Source: Dyadobacter sp. 676 (lineage in GTDB: Bacteria > Bacteroidota > Bacteroidia > Cytophagales > Spirosomataceae). From it: DNA of 64,000 bases. The position numbers and the translations under genes are program-made. Where the stretch lies: contig NZ_CP159289.1 in NCBI RefSeq assembly GCF_040448675.1, positions 6,493,001 to 6,557,000 on the forward strand, given 5' to 3'. The first letter of the stretch is position 1. The number at the start of each line of letters is the position of its first letter. This document shows, piece after piece, positions 29,049 to 38,203 of this stretch. Below the pieces are notes generated by a model. The model did no database searches and had not been told where the DNA came from. It saw nothing but the letters and a program-made list of their open reading frames with translations.

Positions 29049-29561
29049 TCAAATACCTGGAAACCTCGATCGCTGGCGGCTATATGACTGGTAGAGGAAG
29101 ATAAACATCCCGGTCATGATCGACACGTCGGCCATGTTGAATATGCCTGTTTGAAAAAATCCGAAATTAATGTGCATAAAGTCGGTCACCGAGCCGTGAA
29201 CGAGGCGGTCGTAAATATTGCCGATACCGCCACCGATAGCAAAACTCAACGCCAGCGCGCTCAGCCAGGTAAGGTTCTTTTTGGTTAGTAAATAGATAAC
29301 TCCCAAAATCAGCGCGATGAGCGGGATAACCGACAGCACGAAAATCTTTAAAGTGTCCGGTAGTGAGCTGCCTATGCTCAGGAATGCGCCCGTATTTTCG
29401 ACATACGTAATGGTTACATAGTCCTTAATGACCTCGATCGTTTGATAAAACCCCACATTTTTCCTGACCACGCTTTTTGATATCTGGTCGCACCCGATAT
29501 TAGCCATCAGGACGACGACGATCGCGATATTCCTGACAAAGCGGTTGGATTGAAATTTCAT
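29049..29561 (-). CDS. lspA: Lipoprotein signal peptidase (signal peptidase II)
   Basis: 170 residues with four hydrophobic segments. Conserved boxes: CDQISKSVVR near the start, TYVENTGAFLS, GGGIGNIYDRLVHGSVTDFM (first catalytic Asp) and FNMADVSI (second catalytic Asp). It cleaves signal peptides of lipid-modified prolipoproteins in the inner membrane; lipoproteins such as the TPR protein in this window would be substrates. Its start shares one base with the stop of the DUF1080 gene, so it is translated from the same transcript. Confidence 0.93.
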   Translation of the reverse strand: MKFQSNRFVRNIAIVVVLMANIGCDQISKSVVRKNVGFYQTIEVIKDYVTITYVENTGAFLSIGSSLPDTLKIFVLSVIPLIALILGVIYLLTKKNLTWLSALALSFAIGGGIGNIYDRLVHGSVTDFMHINFGFFQTGIFNMADVSIMTGMFIFLYQSYSRQRSRFPGI

Positions 29562-30250
29562 TATTTGGAAAGCGCTTTAATCGGTGTCAGTTTAACATCC
29601 CTGAACTCAACTTCCGAGCCTTCCGACTGCAATGCGATCTGCCCTTTCGAGGCCGTTGCGTCATAGCCGTAGTTAACCAGCACGCCGTTGAGCCATACCT
29701 TAATTGAATTCTTAACACATTCGATGACCATCGAATTCCATTCGCCTAAAGGCTTTTCCGTGCCGTCGGTCAGGTTTGGAATGCGGCGGAGCTTGTCGCC
29801 ATTTACACCCCATTTTTCTTTCGGGCCACGGCGCTTTTCCATGTCCGGAACCGTAATGTCTTCCTGAATGCACCAGAAATCTCCCGCGTTCTGATGCATA
29901 AGTTGTATTTCAATGGATTTGGGGAACATATCGTACAAATCCCGGGGCGTGGAAACGAATACGAGCGCTCCGCAATTGCCCGGTTTGCCGGCGAAGCGAT
30001 ATTGGAACGCGAACCGGAAATTTTCGTACTGCGCATCGGTGATCAAATGCCCGCCGGGCGTTCCGAGGCTGACCAGCAGGCCGTTGCGCACGAGAAACGG
30101 ATTGACGGCATTCGGGTTTTTGTCCATTTCCGGTACGTCTATGTGCCAGCCTTTCAAGTCTTTGCCGTTGAAAAGTGCTTTCGTCTGGCAATGTGCCTCC
30201 GGCAGGTTAATAGCCAAGGCGAGGGCAAGGGGCAGGAAGAGTTTCTTCAT
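29561..30250 (-). CDS. DUF1080 (3-keto-disaccharide hydrolase-type) secreted protein
   Basis: 229 residues. A signal peptide (KKLFLPLALALAINLPEAHC) is followed by the DUF1080 jelly-roll: ALFNGKDLKGWHID, LITDAQYENFRFAFQYRF, GNCGALVFVS, SIEIQLMHQNAGDFW, GEWNSMVIECVKNSIKVWLNG and GQIALQSEGSEVEFRDVKL. These proteins are periplasmic concanavalin-like glycan-active domains; some members hydrolyse 3-keto-glycosides. Being coupled to lspA is unusual and may be fortuitous. Confidence 0.9.
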   Translation of the reverse strand: MKKLFLPLALALAINLPEAHCQTKALFNGKDLKGWHIDVPEMDKNPNAVNPFLVRNGLLVSLGTPGGHLITDAQYENFRFAFQYRFAGKPGNCGALVFVSTPRDLYDMFPKSIEIQLMHQNAGDFWCIQEDITVPDMEKRRGPKEKWGVNGDKLRRIPNLTDGTEKPLGEWNSMVIECVKNSIKVWLNGVLVNYGYDATASKGQIALQSEGSEVEFRDVKLTPIKALSK

Positions 30251-30393
30251 GGACGTTCGATATTATTTTAAGGTTTAATGGGATTTGAAACGGAAAAATT
30301 AAGCAATAATCGGCTTAGTAACGGTATGGTGGCTGCAAATGTTGGGTTATTGGGCTAATTGGACACGTTGCCGTTTTCAAAATAATTGTCTAG

Positions 30394-30779
30394 CCCATGA
30401 AAGAGTGGCCGCATTGCTCGCGACGCCGATGCTATGTACATACGCGCTGGCGCAGACGATCCATTACGATGTCTCGTTTCCCCATATCGTCCATCACGAA
30501 GTGCGAATCGCATTAAGCGTTCCGGATCTGTCACGAAAGGAGTTGTTGTTCGGAATGTCGCGCTCATCTCCGGGCAGGTATGCGACGCACGAGTACGGGA
30601 AGAATGTCCATGATGTGGCGGCCTTTCGAATACAGCCACCGCGACGAATCAGAGACGGCAATGCTGGAACTGACCGGGAAGCCGCGTTTGCACGTGGTCA
30701 CATACGAGGAGGCCGGGAACCCGTTACCGACGAAATGACGGCGTTTCGAAAGGCCTGGCTGAGAAGTAAATGGAAGTAA
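30394..30779 (+). pseudogene. Remnant of an M61-type aminopeptidase
   Basis: The first part (about 30405-30620) encodes a signal-like segment (ALLATPMLCTYALAQ) and then IHYDVSFPHIVHHEVRIALS and MSRSSPGRYATHEYGKNVHD, which resembles the N-terminus of M61 glycyl aminopeptidases. Homology then stops. A second frame (about 30610-30720) reads FEYSHRDESETAMLELTGK and LHVVTYEEAGN, and the first frame resumes with TDEMTAFRKAWLRSK, like a peptidase C-terminus. The catalytic core (several hundred residues, with HExxH) is missing. I read it as an internally deleted, frameshifted relic. The family call rests on memory of the motifs. Confidence 0.5.
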
Positions 30780-30783
30780 GAAA

Positions 30784-30815
30784 AAATCGGTTGCCCGTCC
30801 CCAGGCAACCGATTT
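30784..30815. terminator. Bidirectional terminator between M61 relic and T9SS gene
   Basis: AAATCGGTTGCC (30784-30795) pairs perfectly with GGCAACCGATTT (30804-30815) around an 8-base loop, with A-run before and T-run after. It serves the minus-strand T9SS gene, ending at 30822, and would also end the relic's transcript. Confidence 0.93.
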
Positions 30816-30821
30816 TTGCAT

Positions 30822-33225
30822 TTAGCGTGTGAGCAATATCTTTTTGGTTTCTACCGAATCCGGCTTCTTCACTTGCAGCAGGTAAATGCCCGCCGGTGCA
30901 TTGTCGAGGGTAATGCGTTCCTCATGCGCACCCTTGCCTTCGACGCTCCGCGTATGCCAGATTTTGCCCTGAACGTCCGTCACGCGGATGGTTGCCGCTT
31001 CGCCGGTTTTCAAATGGAAGCTGGCTTTAAATTCGCCGGCGGCGGGATTCGGGTAGGCTTGCAGCAGAGGCGAATCGGATTGTGTCTGGATAAATTCAGG
31101 TGCGGCCAGTCGCGCAGTGTTTTGGCTGCTTGCGACACAAAGCTTATCCTGACGTATCGCGGCCCCGGGCAGTCCCTGGATGCGGATCCAGTTATTGCCA
31201 GTGGCCAGCGTCACGTAGAATGTCTCTTCCCGCCAGGCGATATTCCAGCTATAAGTAGGAGGAAGCTGCAACGCCGGAATAGCGACAGTCCCGTTCACCG
31301 ACACGCTCACCTGCGCATTCTGCTCGGCATAATAGCGCAGGGTCACGGGATATTGGCCGGCTGCGGGTACATTCGGTATGTAATAGTCGACATAATAATC
31401 ATAATTGTTCTGGGCACCCTTGGTTTGCCCGTTCGATGCGTTCGGATCACTGCTGGTGGGGCCGTTACCGGCCGACCATTCGGCTTCCTGGCATACACTG
31501 AACCCTCCCGATGGCTCACATCCGCTAACGGTTATGTCGAGTGTTTTAACAATTGGCGCGCAGCCGTTCTTGGATGCCGTTAAAGTATAAGTAAAGGTAC
31601 CGTTGACGTCCGGTGTACTGAGAGTGGTGCTGGCAAATGTAGAAGTATGGCCTTGCCCGCTCCACAAATAGGATACCGACCGGCAATCGAAGCCGGAACA
31701 AACAGCGGATGCAAAAACAGATTCATTACAAGCGGGAGTGAAATTCGAGGCATATACATCCACATTGAAATCACACGATGGCGGGTTTCCTGTTCCGCCA
31801 GGTCCTGAAACGCAGATTCTGTCCTGTCGTATCACACCGTACCCAAACCCGCTCCATATACGGATTTTATTGCTGCCTTCTTTAAGGTCAAAGGTAAAGA
31901 CCCGGTCGGCCCAGACGACATTCCACGAGCCGGATTCAGCCACACCGGTCAATGGAATAATCATGTCCCCGTTCACACTAATAGTTATGGCCGATGGCTG
32001 CGGGGAATAATAACGCAGGGTTACCTGGTGAGGTCCTGTCGCTTTAACGCCGTTGACTTCATATTCGACATAATAACTTGGACCATTCTGAGTACCGCGC
32101 GTTTTGCCATTCGAGGCATTGGGATCGTCGGTTATTTCCCCGTCACTATTTGAATTTTCTGCTTCCACACAAGTGCTGAACGGTTCAGTGGGACCGGAGT
32201 CGCACGTGACTGCGACGGTCGTTCCGGCGGATCTGTTTTTACAGCCGTCTTTGTTTGCAAAAAGGAAATAGTTGTATGTTCCGCTTACCGGGGGGCGCAG
32301 GCACGGTAATGGATTGGCCTGACACGTTCAGTCCTCCTCCGCCCCATGAGTACCTTACGCCGTCGCAGTCCGGGCCGGTGCATTGCGCACTGAGCGTAAT
32401 GGGTTCGGAACATTGCGGCGTAGCATTGGATACCGAGGCAGATACATTATAGTCGCAACCCGGCGTGATTACCACCTCCACGGTTACAGATCCGGTCTTA
32501 TTGGAGCATCCTGACTTCGTCGCAAAAAGATCGTAGGTATAAGTGCCCGGGACTGAGGGGGTTTTCAAACCAATGATGTTGCCATAGCGTAAGATACCAT
32601 TTCCTGTCCATGTAAAAGTAACTTCGTCACAATTGGCTCCGGAACAATTAGCAAAGAAAGCCATGTCGTCTCCAAGCTCATAGCGGGCGGCTGTGGAAGG
32701 CGCGATTTCAAATTCGCACACGGGGTCGCTGGGCCCGTTTTCCGTCCAGCAAACCTTGTCCTGTCTGACGTTGTATCCCGGAAGCTCTTTAATTCGGATC
32801 CGGTTGTTGCCCGCCGGGAGATCCACTTCGAATGTGTGTTCCTTCCACGCGATATTCCAGGAATAGGAAGCCGGAAGGACGATCTGTGTGGACGTACCGG
32901 CATTTATGGAAACATTCACCGGGGAGTCTTGCTCGGCATTGTACCGGAGGGTGATCAAATACTTCCCGGCAGTCGGAACGTCGGTTTGGTATTCGACAAA
33001 GTAGTCCCACGTGTTTTGAGCACCCCGGGCCTCGCCATTGGAAGCATTCGGGTCCCCCGAAACGGGAGCGTCGCTGTTGGCATTTTCGGCCTCGAGACAG
33101 ATTGTAAAAGGTTCGGCAACCGCAGCAACTTTTGATGCAGTACCGGCGTCGCCGTCAGCAGGTGCGGTGGCGTAAACGCCGAGCGCCGAGAGTAAAAGAC
33201 AAATAACGAGCGTACAAGTTTTCAT
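30822..33225 (-). CDS. Large secreted protein with three CBM6-like modules and T9SS sorting domain (one-base frameshift)
   Basis: The restored protein has 800 residues from the ATG at 33223-33225 (signal peptide KTCTLVICLLLSALGVYA). Three related modules each start with C-x-EAE...DPNASNG...GAQN and contain YSWNIAWKEHTFEV-like and IRIKELPGYNVRQDKVC segments, like carbohydrate-binding families 6/35. Cys-rich Ig/PKD-like segments lie between (SCSGANCDEVTFTWTGNG). The C-terminal 80 residues are a type A sorting domain (LLQAYPNPAAGEFKASF ... PAGIYLLQVK). The break is at 32290-32295: six C on the coding strand instead of five; five gives APPVSGTYNYFLFANKDGC. It is probably a cell-surface glycan-binding or adhesive protein; no catalytic domain is seen. 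Confidence 0.85.
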
Positions 33226-33270
33226 AGCATACGGGAAAAGGTGGATGAATGGACCTTCCAACGGATCATT

Positions 33271-33308
33271 GGAAAAGACAATGCAAACTTGGATTGTCTA
33301 CATTTTCC
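33271..33308. promoter_or_regulatory. Inverted repeat upstream of the T9SS protein gene
   Basis: GGAAAAGACAAT (33271-33282) is mirrored by ATTGTC (33293-33298) and TTTTCC (33303-33308), 46 bases upstream of the start. On the minus strand AAGTTTG (near a -7 TAnnTTTG) lies in the centre, so it could be an operator over a promoter. No regulator is identified. Confidence 0.45.
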
Positions 33309-33371
33309 TAGACACCACCGCCGTGTAAACCGTGGCGACATGCGTAAAAATTTATTGATTATCAGCGAAAT

Positions 33372-34139
33372 CTAGCGCTGCTTCTCCGAGAGATACTTCC
33401 AATACCGCCTGGGTACATGTCTGACATGCAACCGCGTATTTTTTCGCGCGGAGATGTTGGTCGTTTTAAAGTAATCCTGCCACAGAAGCGTATAAAGCTC
33501 TTCCTTTGGATCAAGCAGCCCTGCCGGCAGCGCATTTACGACCGATAGCTGCGGTGCGGCACCGAGTTCGATCTCCTCCGTTTTTTCCAGGTCGTAATAC
33601 AAGCCGTATTTTCTTTTCAAATCATAAATTATCCACCGCTGATCGGCATAACGGTTCTCGAAATGCTCCGAGACTAGAGGAAGTACGTCGAAATCGGGCT
33701 CGATATGGGCATAGTAAATGCCGTCGCCGGTTTTCTGAAAGCGGACGAACGCTTCCATCCGGTGTTTTTCGCGGTGGACCTGCCGGGCGGTTTGTGAAAT
33801 GGCCAGCACATCGGGATGGGCATAGTTTTCGGAAGCGCCGGCAGGCCGATCGATCACGTAACGGGCGAAATTGAGGAGATGTTGGAATGCCTCCGGGCGT
33901 TCCGAAAGATACGCCTGGTAAAACCGCAGTTGCCATTCCTTACCCAGTTTGGCACAAAGCCCCTTCCACACGCGCTCGCCCTTTTCACGGTCGGAAACGA
34001 CGTGAAATCCGGCATCGAAAACGTCCGGTACGTAATGAGCCTGCCCGACTAGCTTTATGATCTTCGATTTCCGGGTGTAGCATTCGAACACGGCCGTCAG
34101 AAGCCCTTCCAGCGAACCGTCGAAAATGTACAGTTCCAT
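33372..34139 (-). CDS. TIGR03915-type putative DNA metabolism protein (DUF4130)
   Basis: 255 residues. LYIFDGSLEGLLTAVFECY at the start and RFQKTGDGIYYAHIEPDFDVLPLVSEHFENRYADQRWIIYD-type segments (read in parts) match the DUF4130 protein found beside radical SAM proteins of type TIGR03916. The C-terminal RHVPRRYWKYLSEK is typical. The fold is thought to resemble uracil-DNA glycosylase, but no activity is established. Its start shares one base with the stop of the radical SAM gene, so it is coupled to it, as in most genomes that carry the pair. Confidence 0.9.
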   Translation of the reverse strand: MELYIFDGSLEGLLTAVFECYTRKSKIIKLVGQAHYVPDVFDAGFHVVSDREKGERVWKGLCAKLGKEWQLRFYQAYLSERPEAFQHLLNFARYVIDRPAGASENYAHPDVLAISQTARQVHREKHRMEAFVRFQKTGDGIYYAHIEPDFDVLPLVSEHFENRYADQRWIIYDLKRKYGLYYDLEKTEEIELGAAPQLSVVNALPAGLLDPKEELYTLLWQDYFKTTNISARKNTRLHVRHVPRRYWKYLSEKQR

Positions 34140-35395
34140 CAGAAAAGCGACAATTGATTATCCGGGTTGGATTGATACTTGCTTTTGCCTTCCGAAAGGA
34201 TCAGGTTTTTGATATGCCCGGCCTCGTACTCTTTCAGTTGCATTGGGCTGTCGGCGTACCTTATGAAATGGCGGGCCTTACGGAAAGCGATGCCCAGTTT
34301 GCGCAAATGGTTTTCGTGGAGTCGGTTGAACCTGCGTGCCTGAACAATTTTTAATGCCGATCCCACGCCAATGCCCGGTACGCGCAGGATCATGTGATAG
34401 TCGGCGGTATTGATATCTACCGGAAACCGGTCGAGGTTCCGCAATGCCCAGCCAAGTTTCGGATCGACGTCGATTTCGAGGTTAGGGTGCAGGTCGTCGA
34501 GGATTTCCTGCACTTTGAAACCATAGAACCGCATCAACCAGTCGGCTTGGTAGAGCCTGTTTTCGCGGATCAGCGGAGGCTGCGAGCCGATTACTGGCAA
34601 TCGCGAATCGTAGCTGATAGGAATGTAGCCGGAATAGTAAACGCGTTTGAGCGAAAAGTTCCGGTAAAACGCGTTGGCCGTGTATAAAATCTCCTTGTCC
34701 GACTCGGTTGTTGCGCCGACAACAATCTGGGTACTTTGTCCCGCAGGTACGAATTTTGGCACGCTTTTGATCAGCGCCTTTTCGCTCTCGAACTGCGTAA
34801 TGTTGTTTTGGATGTATTTTAAAGGCTTCTCGACCTCCGAATGCGACTTCTCGGGCGCCAGAAGTTTCAGGCCACGCTCGGTCGGCATTTCGAGGTTAAT
34901 GCTCATGCGGTCGGCGTACATGCCCGCTTCGCGAAGCAACTCGTCGCTTGCGCCGGGAATTGTTTTCAGATGGATATACCCATTGAAACGTTCGTCTTGC
35001 CGTAGCTTTTTTACAATGCGGACCAGTCTTTCCATCGTGTAATCGGCATTTTTGAAAATCCCCGAACTCAGGAACAATCCTTCGATATAGTTCCTCCGGT
35101 AAAAATTCATCGTCAGTTCCACTACCTCTTCCACGGTGAAAGCCGCCCGCCTAATATCGTTGCTCCGCCGGGAAACACAGAACGCGCAATCGTAAATGCA
35201 ATGATTGGTCAACAGGATTTTCAGCAGCGACACACATCTGCCGTCCTCGGTGTAGGTATGGCAGATGCCCGCTCCTTCCGCGTCCCCAATTCCCTTGTTC
35301 TCATTTTTCCGGTTGCTGCCGCTCGATGCGCACGACACATCGTATTTTGCGGCATCGGCCAGAATCCCCAACTTCTCCCGGATCCGCTCGTACAT
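34139..35395 (-). CDS. Radical SAM protein, putative DNA modification/repair (TIGR03916 type)
   Basis: 418 residues. The radical SAM cluster motif CIYDCAFC is at 66-73 (Cys 66, 70, 73). Other family segments are FYRRNYIEGLFLSSGIF, LKTIPGASDELLREAGMYADRMSINLE (in parts) and QSTQIVVGATTESDKE. A helix-hairpin-helix, RVPGIGVGSALKIVQAR, lies near 340 and suggests DNA binding. It should bind a [4Fe-4S] cluster and cleave S-adenosylmethionine; the substrate is unproven. Some resemblance to spore photoproduct lyase context is known for the family. It forms a two-gene unit with the DUF4130 gene. Confidence 0.92.
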   Translation of the reverse strand: MYERIREKLGILADAAKYDVSCASSGSNRKNENKGIGDAEGAGICHTYTEDGRCVSLLKILLTNHCIYDCAFCVSRRSNDIRRAAFTVEEVVELTMNFYRRNYIEGLFLSSGIFKNADYTMERLVRIVKKLRQDERFNGYIHLKTIPGASDELLREAGMYADRMSINLEMPTERGLKLLAPEKSHSEVEKPLKYIQNNITQFESEKALIKSVPKFVPAGQSTQIVVGATTESDKEILYTANAFYRNFSLKRVYYSGYIPISYDSRLPVIGSQPPLIRENRLYQADWLMRFYGFKVQEILDDLHPNLEIDVDPKLGWALRNLDRFPVDINTADYHMILRVPGIGVGSALKIVQARRFNRLHENHLRKLGIAFRKARHFIRYADSPMQLKEYEAGHIKNLILSEGKSKYQSNPDNQLSLF

Positions 35396-35530
35396 ACCCT
35401 GAATTTACAATAAGTTAATTTTGCCTAAAATATCGAACGGTGTAAACCAGTTATTAGGAGGTTGCACAGAATGTATATTTGTGCATGAAAATATCAAACT
35501 ATTGATACTTGTACAATCTTTCGAGGCAGA

Positions 35531-36289
35531 ATGTTTGTGAGTCGTTTGCGTAAAATTTCCCTTTGTTTGCTGATAGTTGCCGGATCTGTCAGATTTTCAG
35601 CCTATTGCCAATCCAACGAGCCCAAAGTAACCCGTTACAACGGAAAAGTGAGCCAGCAGTTCGTTATGAACCGCGACACGCCGATTATCGACCACGCCAC
35701 CGGTCGGCGTATCAGCTACGAAGCATACGACAACATGCTGAAACGAAACCCGGGCCAATATAAAACCCAGCCGATCTTCGATAAATATGGTAAGGCGTCG
35801 TCTTTCGAGGTCATTAAAAAAAGCCAGTTGTACGTTCAGCCCGACGGCTCCGTGATGAACAATCCCGATCTGATGCCCGAAATAGGGGAACCTATTGCGC
35901 CATTTGTGATGCGCGGGCTGGACGGAAAAGTGTATGATTCGGAAAAATTGAGGGGAAAATACATTCTGCTCGGATTTTGGGTGCGCTACGAAAAGCCATT
36001 GTACACGCTCGCGAGTACGAAAGTCATTTCCAACTTTATCGACGAAAACAAACGGAAAGGCATCGAGATCGTATCCCTCGGCACCACACTGAATACTGAA
36101 GAAGAATGCCTGGAAGCGATTCCGAAACGGAACTGCGGTTTCATCCCCGTTCCGGAATCGTATGGTTTCAACCATCGGTACAAGATCAGCGAAACGCCGT
36201 ACTTTATCCTGGTCGACCGAAAAGGCATTATCCGGGCAATGGCCCCGCATACCGAGTTCTCGAAGATCAGCGAACTCGTGCTGCGGTAA
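35531..36289 (+). CDS. Secreted thioredoxin-fold (TlpA/AhpC-like) protein lacking the CxxC
   Basis: 252 residues with a signal peptide (RKISLCLLIVAGSVRFSAYC). The region 115-250 follows the TlpA pattern: IGEPIAPFVMRGLDGKVYDS, LRGKYILLGFWVRYEKP, then GIEIVSLGTTLNTEE and ISETPYFILVDRKGIIRA with the cis-Pro loop. At the site where TlpA has W-C-x-x-C, this protein has WVRYEKP, so both redox Cys are gone. It may bind rather than reduce partners. A candidate -7 box TATATTTG lies at 35474-35481, about 50 bases upstream. Confidence 0.78.
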   Translation: MFVSRLRKISLCLLIVAGSVRFSAYCQSNEPKVTRYNGKVSQQFVMNRDTPIIDHATGRRISYEAYDNMLKRNPGQYKTQPIFDKYGKASSFEVIKKSQLYVQPDGSVMNNPDLMPEIGEPIAPFVMRGLDGKVYDSEKLRGKYILLGFWVRYEKPLYTLASTKVISNFIDENKRKGIEIVSLGTTLNTEEECLEAIPKRNCGFIPVPESYGFNHRYKISETPYFILVDRKGIIRAMAPHTEFSKISELVLR

Positions 36290-37093
36290 TCAGCCCAGCG
36301 CGCCGCTGATGCGGTTGTAGAGGCGCTCGGGATGCCATATTCGTCCCGGACCGAGGATCATTCGGCGCGAAGTCCTGTATATGTGATACCCCATTTCCCG
36401 AAGATGTTCCAAGCCCGCCGTATTATCCATCGGCAGGATCGCCACCGGCCGCGTTACTGCGCGGAGCTGCATCAATGCGAAGCCCGCGGCATCGGTAGCC
36501 GCGACAATGGGACCGTCGCTCCACGTGGGCAGGTAAACACCTTCCGGGGCTCCTTTTGAATCGAGATAGACGAATGCGTCGGCGAGGAATTCGGCCATTA
36601 CGCCGCGTCTGTCCTCGCCGGAAACCATGCGGTCGATGCCATAGGCGGCCTCACGAAAATTTTCGGTAAACGGCTGAATATGTGGCGAATAAGGCGATCC
36701 GGAAGCGATATTTTCCCTTTTTAAATGCGCATATTGCCCTTCTACGCGAAAACCCTGCTTCAAATACACCGGATACCCAAATTCCGTGGCGTCGAGGTAA
36801 ATGGTCGGATAACGGCTTCGATCGACGCTCTCGATCAAATGCCGGGTAATGGCGGTGCCCAGGCCTTTGTTGCGGTGTGCCCCGTGCGTAATGATGCACG
36901 CCAACCAGGCCGTATCGGCATGAAAAATGGAAGTACCCACGGCAACGGGCTCGCCATTTTCCACGATTTTGATCGGCTTGCAATAGTCGGATTTTAAAAA
37001 GTAACTGAACCGCGGGCGGATATCGCCCCAGCCCTCGGGTTCGAGGGCGGGGAGGTAGGCGATGTCGTCTTCCGTAAATTCCTGGCAAATCAT
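36290..37093 (-). CDS. GNAT family N-acetyltransferase
   Basis: 267 residues. The first half has the GNAT core: VAVGTSIFHADTAWLACIITH followed by the acetyl-CoA loop THGAHRNKGLGTAITRHL (Q/RxxGxG/A form) and ATEFGYPVYLKQGFRVEGQY. The C-terminal half (about 150-267) looks like a second degenerate acetyltransferase-like domain (GFALMQLRAV, YRTSRRMILG). The Gcn5 fold and C-terminal half are typical of YitI-like proteins. Substrate unknown. It is convergent with the TlpA-like gene, with stops adjacent. Confidence 0.88.
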   Translation of the reverse strand: MICQEFTEDDIAYLPALEPEGWGDIRPRFSYFLKSDYCKPIKIVENGEPVAVGTSIFHADTAWLACIITHGAHRNKGLGTAITRHLIESVDRSRYPTIYLDATEFGYPVYLKQGFRVEGQYAHLKRENIASGSPYSPHIQPFTENFREAAYGIDRMVSGEDRRGVMAEFLADAFVYLDSKGAPEGVYLPTWSDGPIVAATDAAGFALMQLRAVTRPVAILPMDNTAGLEHLREMGYHIYRTSRRMILGPGRIWHPERLYNRISGALG

Positions 37094-37122
37094 GGCGGGA
37101 TTGTTTAATTCGCACTAAAATG

Positions 37123-37662
37123 TCAAAAATCCGCTTCAAGCTGTCGGAAATGATCGATTTTTCTTTGCCAGTCGATCCAGGAATAATAGAATAGGATGAA
37201 AAATGAAAGGATTAAGCCGCTCAGAATAATGTATTTGTGCTGCGTAAAGATAATTTGATAAGCCAGGAAAAATAACAGGGCTCCTGCATAAACGACCGAC
37301 GATAGCATCGAAAACATAGCCAATACCTTCAGCGAATGCGTCTGTTTGGCCAGCGCCTCCCTGACGTTCCCGCTTACCGCCGGATTTTGTATATGGAAGT
37401 ATCCCAATGCATTATTTAAGATGTAAAGGGCAATGCTGATCGCGAGCAGGATATTGACCGCTAACGGTTTTCGGGCCCCGTCGAAGCCATCGTAAAAAAG
37501 AAAGAGGAGCGCGGTCAGGGCCGCTATCTCGATCATGAACTTGACGCGCAATTTGCGAAGCGAAGGATGGTTACGGGCGCGCGTCATCATGGCCAGCTCT
37601 TTTTCGGAAAGCGGTTCGTGGCCGGCCTGGTGCCAATCCGATTTTAAATCATCGATATTCAT
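37123..37662 (-). CDS. Membrane protein, probable anti-sigma partner of the ECF sigma factor
   Basis: 179 residues. The N-terminus (MNIDDLKSDWHQAGHEPLSEKEL) is the short cytoplasmic motif seen in many Bacteroidota proteins encoded directly after ECF sigma genes. Four hydrophobic segments follow (about 45-60, 68-87, 110-133, 140-160), and the last residues are basic and acidic. The start overlaps the sigma stop by 4 bases (ATGA). The role as anti-sigma factor is inferred from this position; no zinc-binding anti-sigma motif is seen. Confidence 0.7.
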   Translation of the reverse strand: MNIDDLKSDWHQAGHEPLSEKELAMMTRARNHPSLRKLRVKFMIEIAALTALLFLFYDGFDGARKPLAVNILLAISIALYILNNALGYFHIQNPAVSGNVREALAKQTHSLKVLAMFSMLSSVVYAGALLFFLAYQIIFTQHKYIILSGLILSFFILFYYSWIDWQRKIDHFRQLEADF

Positions 37663-38135
37663 CGGTTTTTTGCGGTTAAAAGTGTTTTGAGTTTCTCCTT
37701 GATGCGGTTGAGCTTCACCCCGACGTAATTTTCGGATATGCCTGTTATTAGGGCGATTTCAGCGTAGGAGTAGTCTTCGAGGTAGAGTGAAATAAGCGCC
37801 CGTTCCGGTTCGCTCAGCGTTCGCAATGCGCGGAAGAGCCATTCTTCGCGTTCCGGCGCTGCCTCAGTCGCATCGGGAAGGTCGGGTGGATGTTCGAAGA
37901 GCGAGATGGCAGGCTTCTGTTTCCGGTAGGATGCCATGGCGGTGTTCAGCGCAATGCGGTAAATCCACGTCGTAATTTTGGATTCGTGCCGAAACTCCGG
38001 GAATGCGCGCCAGAGCTGGTATACGATTTCCTGAAAAAGGTCCTGTTGATCCTCGGGCGTATTCCGGTACATCCTGGTCACCTTAAAGATGATCCGCTGA
38101 TGCGTACTAATTGTTTCAAGAAAAATTTTCTCCAT
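37659..38135 (-). CDS. ECF-type RNA polymerase sigma factor
   Basis: 158 residues from the ATG at 38133-38135; the longer upstream frame has no sigma homology. Region 2 is TEDQQDLFQEIVYQLWRAFP-like (NTPEDQQDLFQEIVYQLW) with ITTWIYRIALNTAMASYRK, and region 4 is SEPERALISLYLEDYSYAEI and GISENYVGVKLNRIKEKLK (HTH). It lacks region 3, as ECF factors do. It likely directs RNA polymerase to a small regulon and is controlled by the coupled membrane protein downstream. Confidence 0.92.
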   Translation of the reverse strand: MEKIFLETISTHQRIIFKVTRMYRNTPEDQQDLFQEIVYQLWRAFPEFRHESKITTWIYRIALNTAMASYRKQKPAISLFEHPPDLPDATEAAPEREEWLFRALRTLSEPERALISLYLEDYSYAEIALITGISENYVGVKLNRIKEKLKTLLTAKNR

Positions 38136-38203
38136 AAAAATCAGTCTTTCCCAATAGGTTGCGGAGATCGGGAAAAACTTACAGGCGTCGCAATTTTTTT
38201 GGA

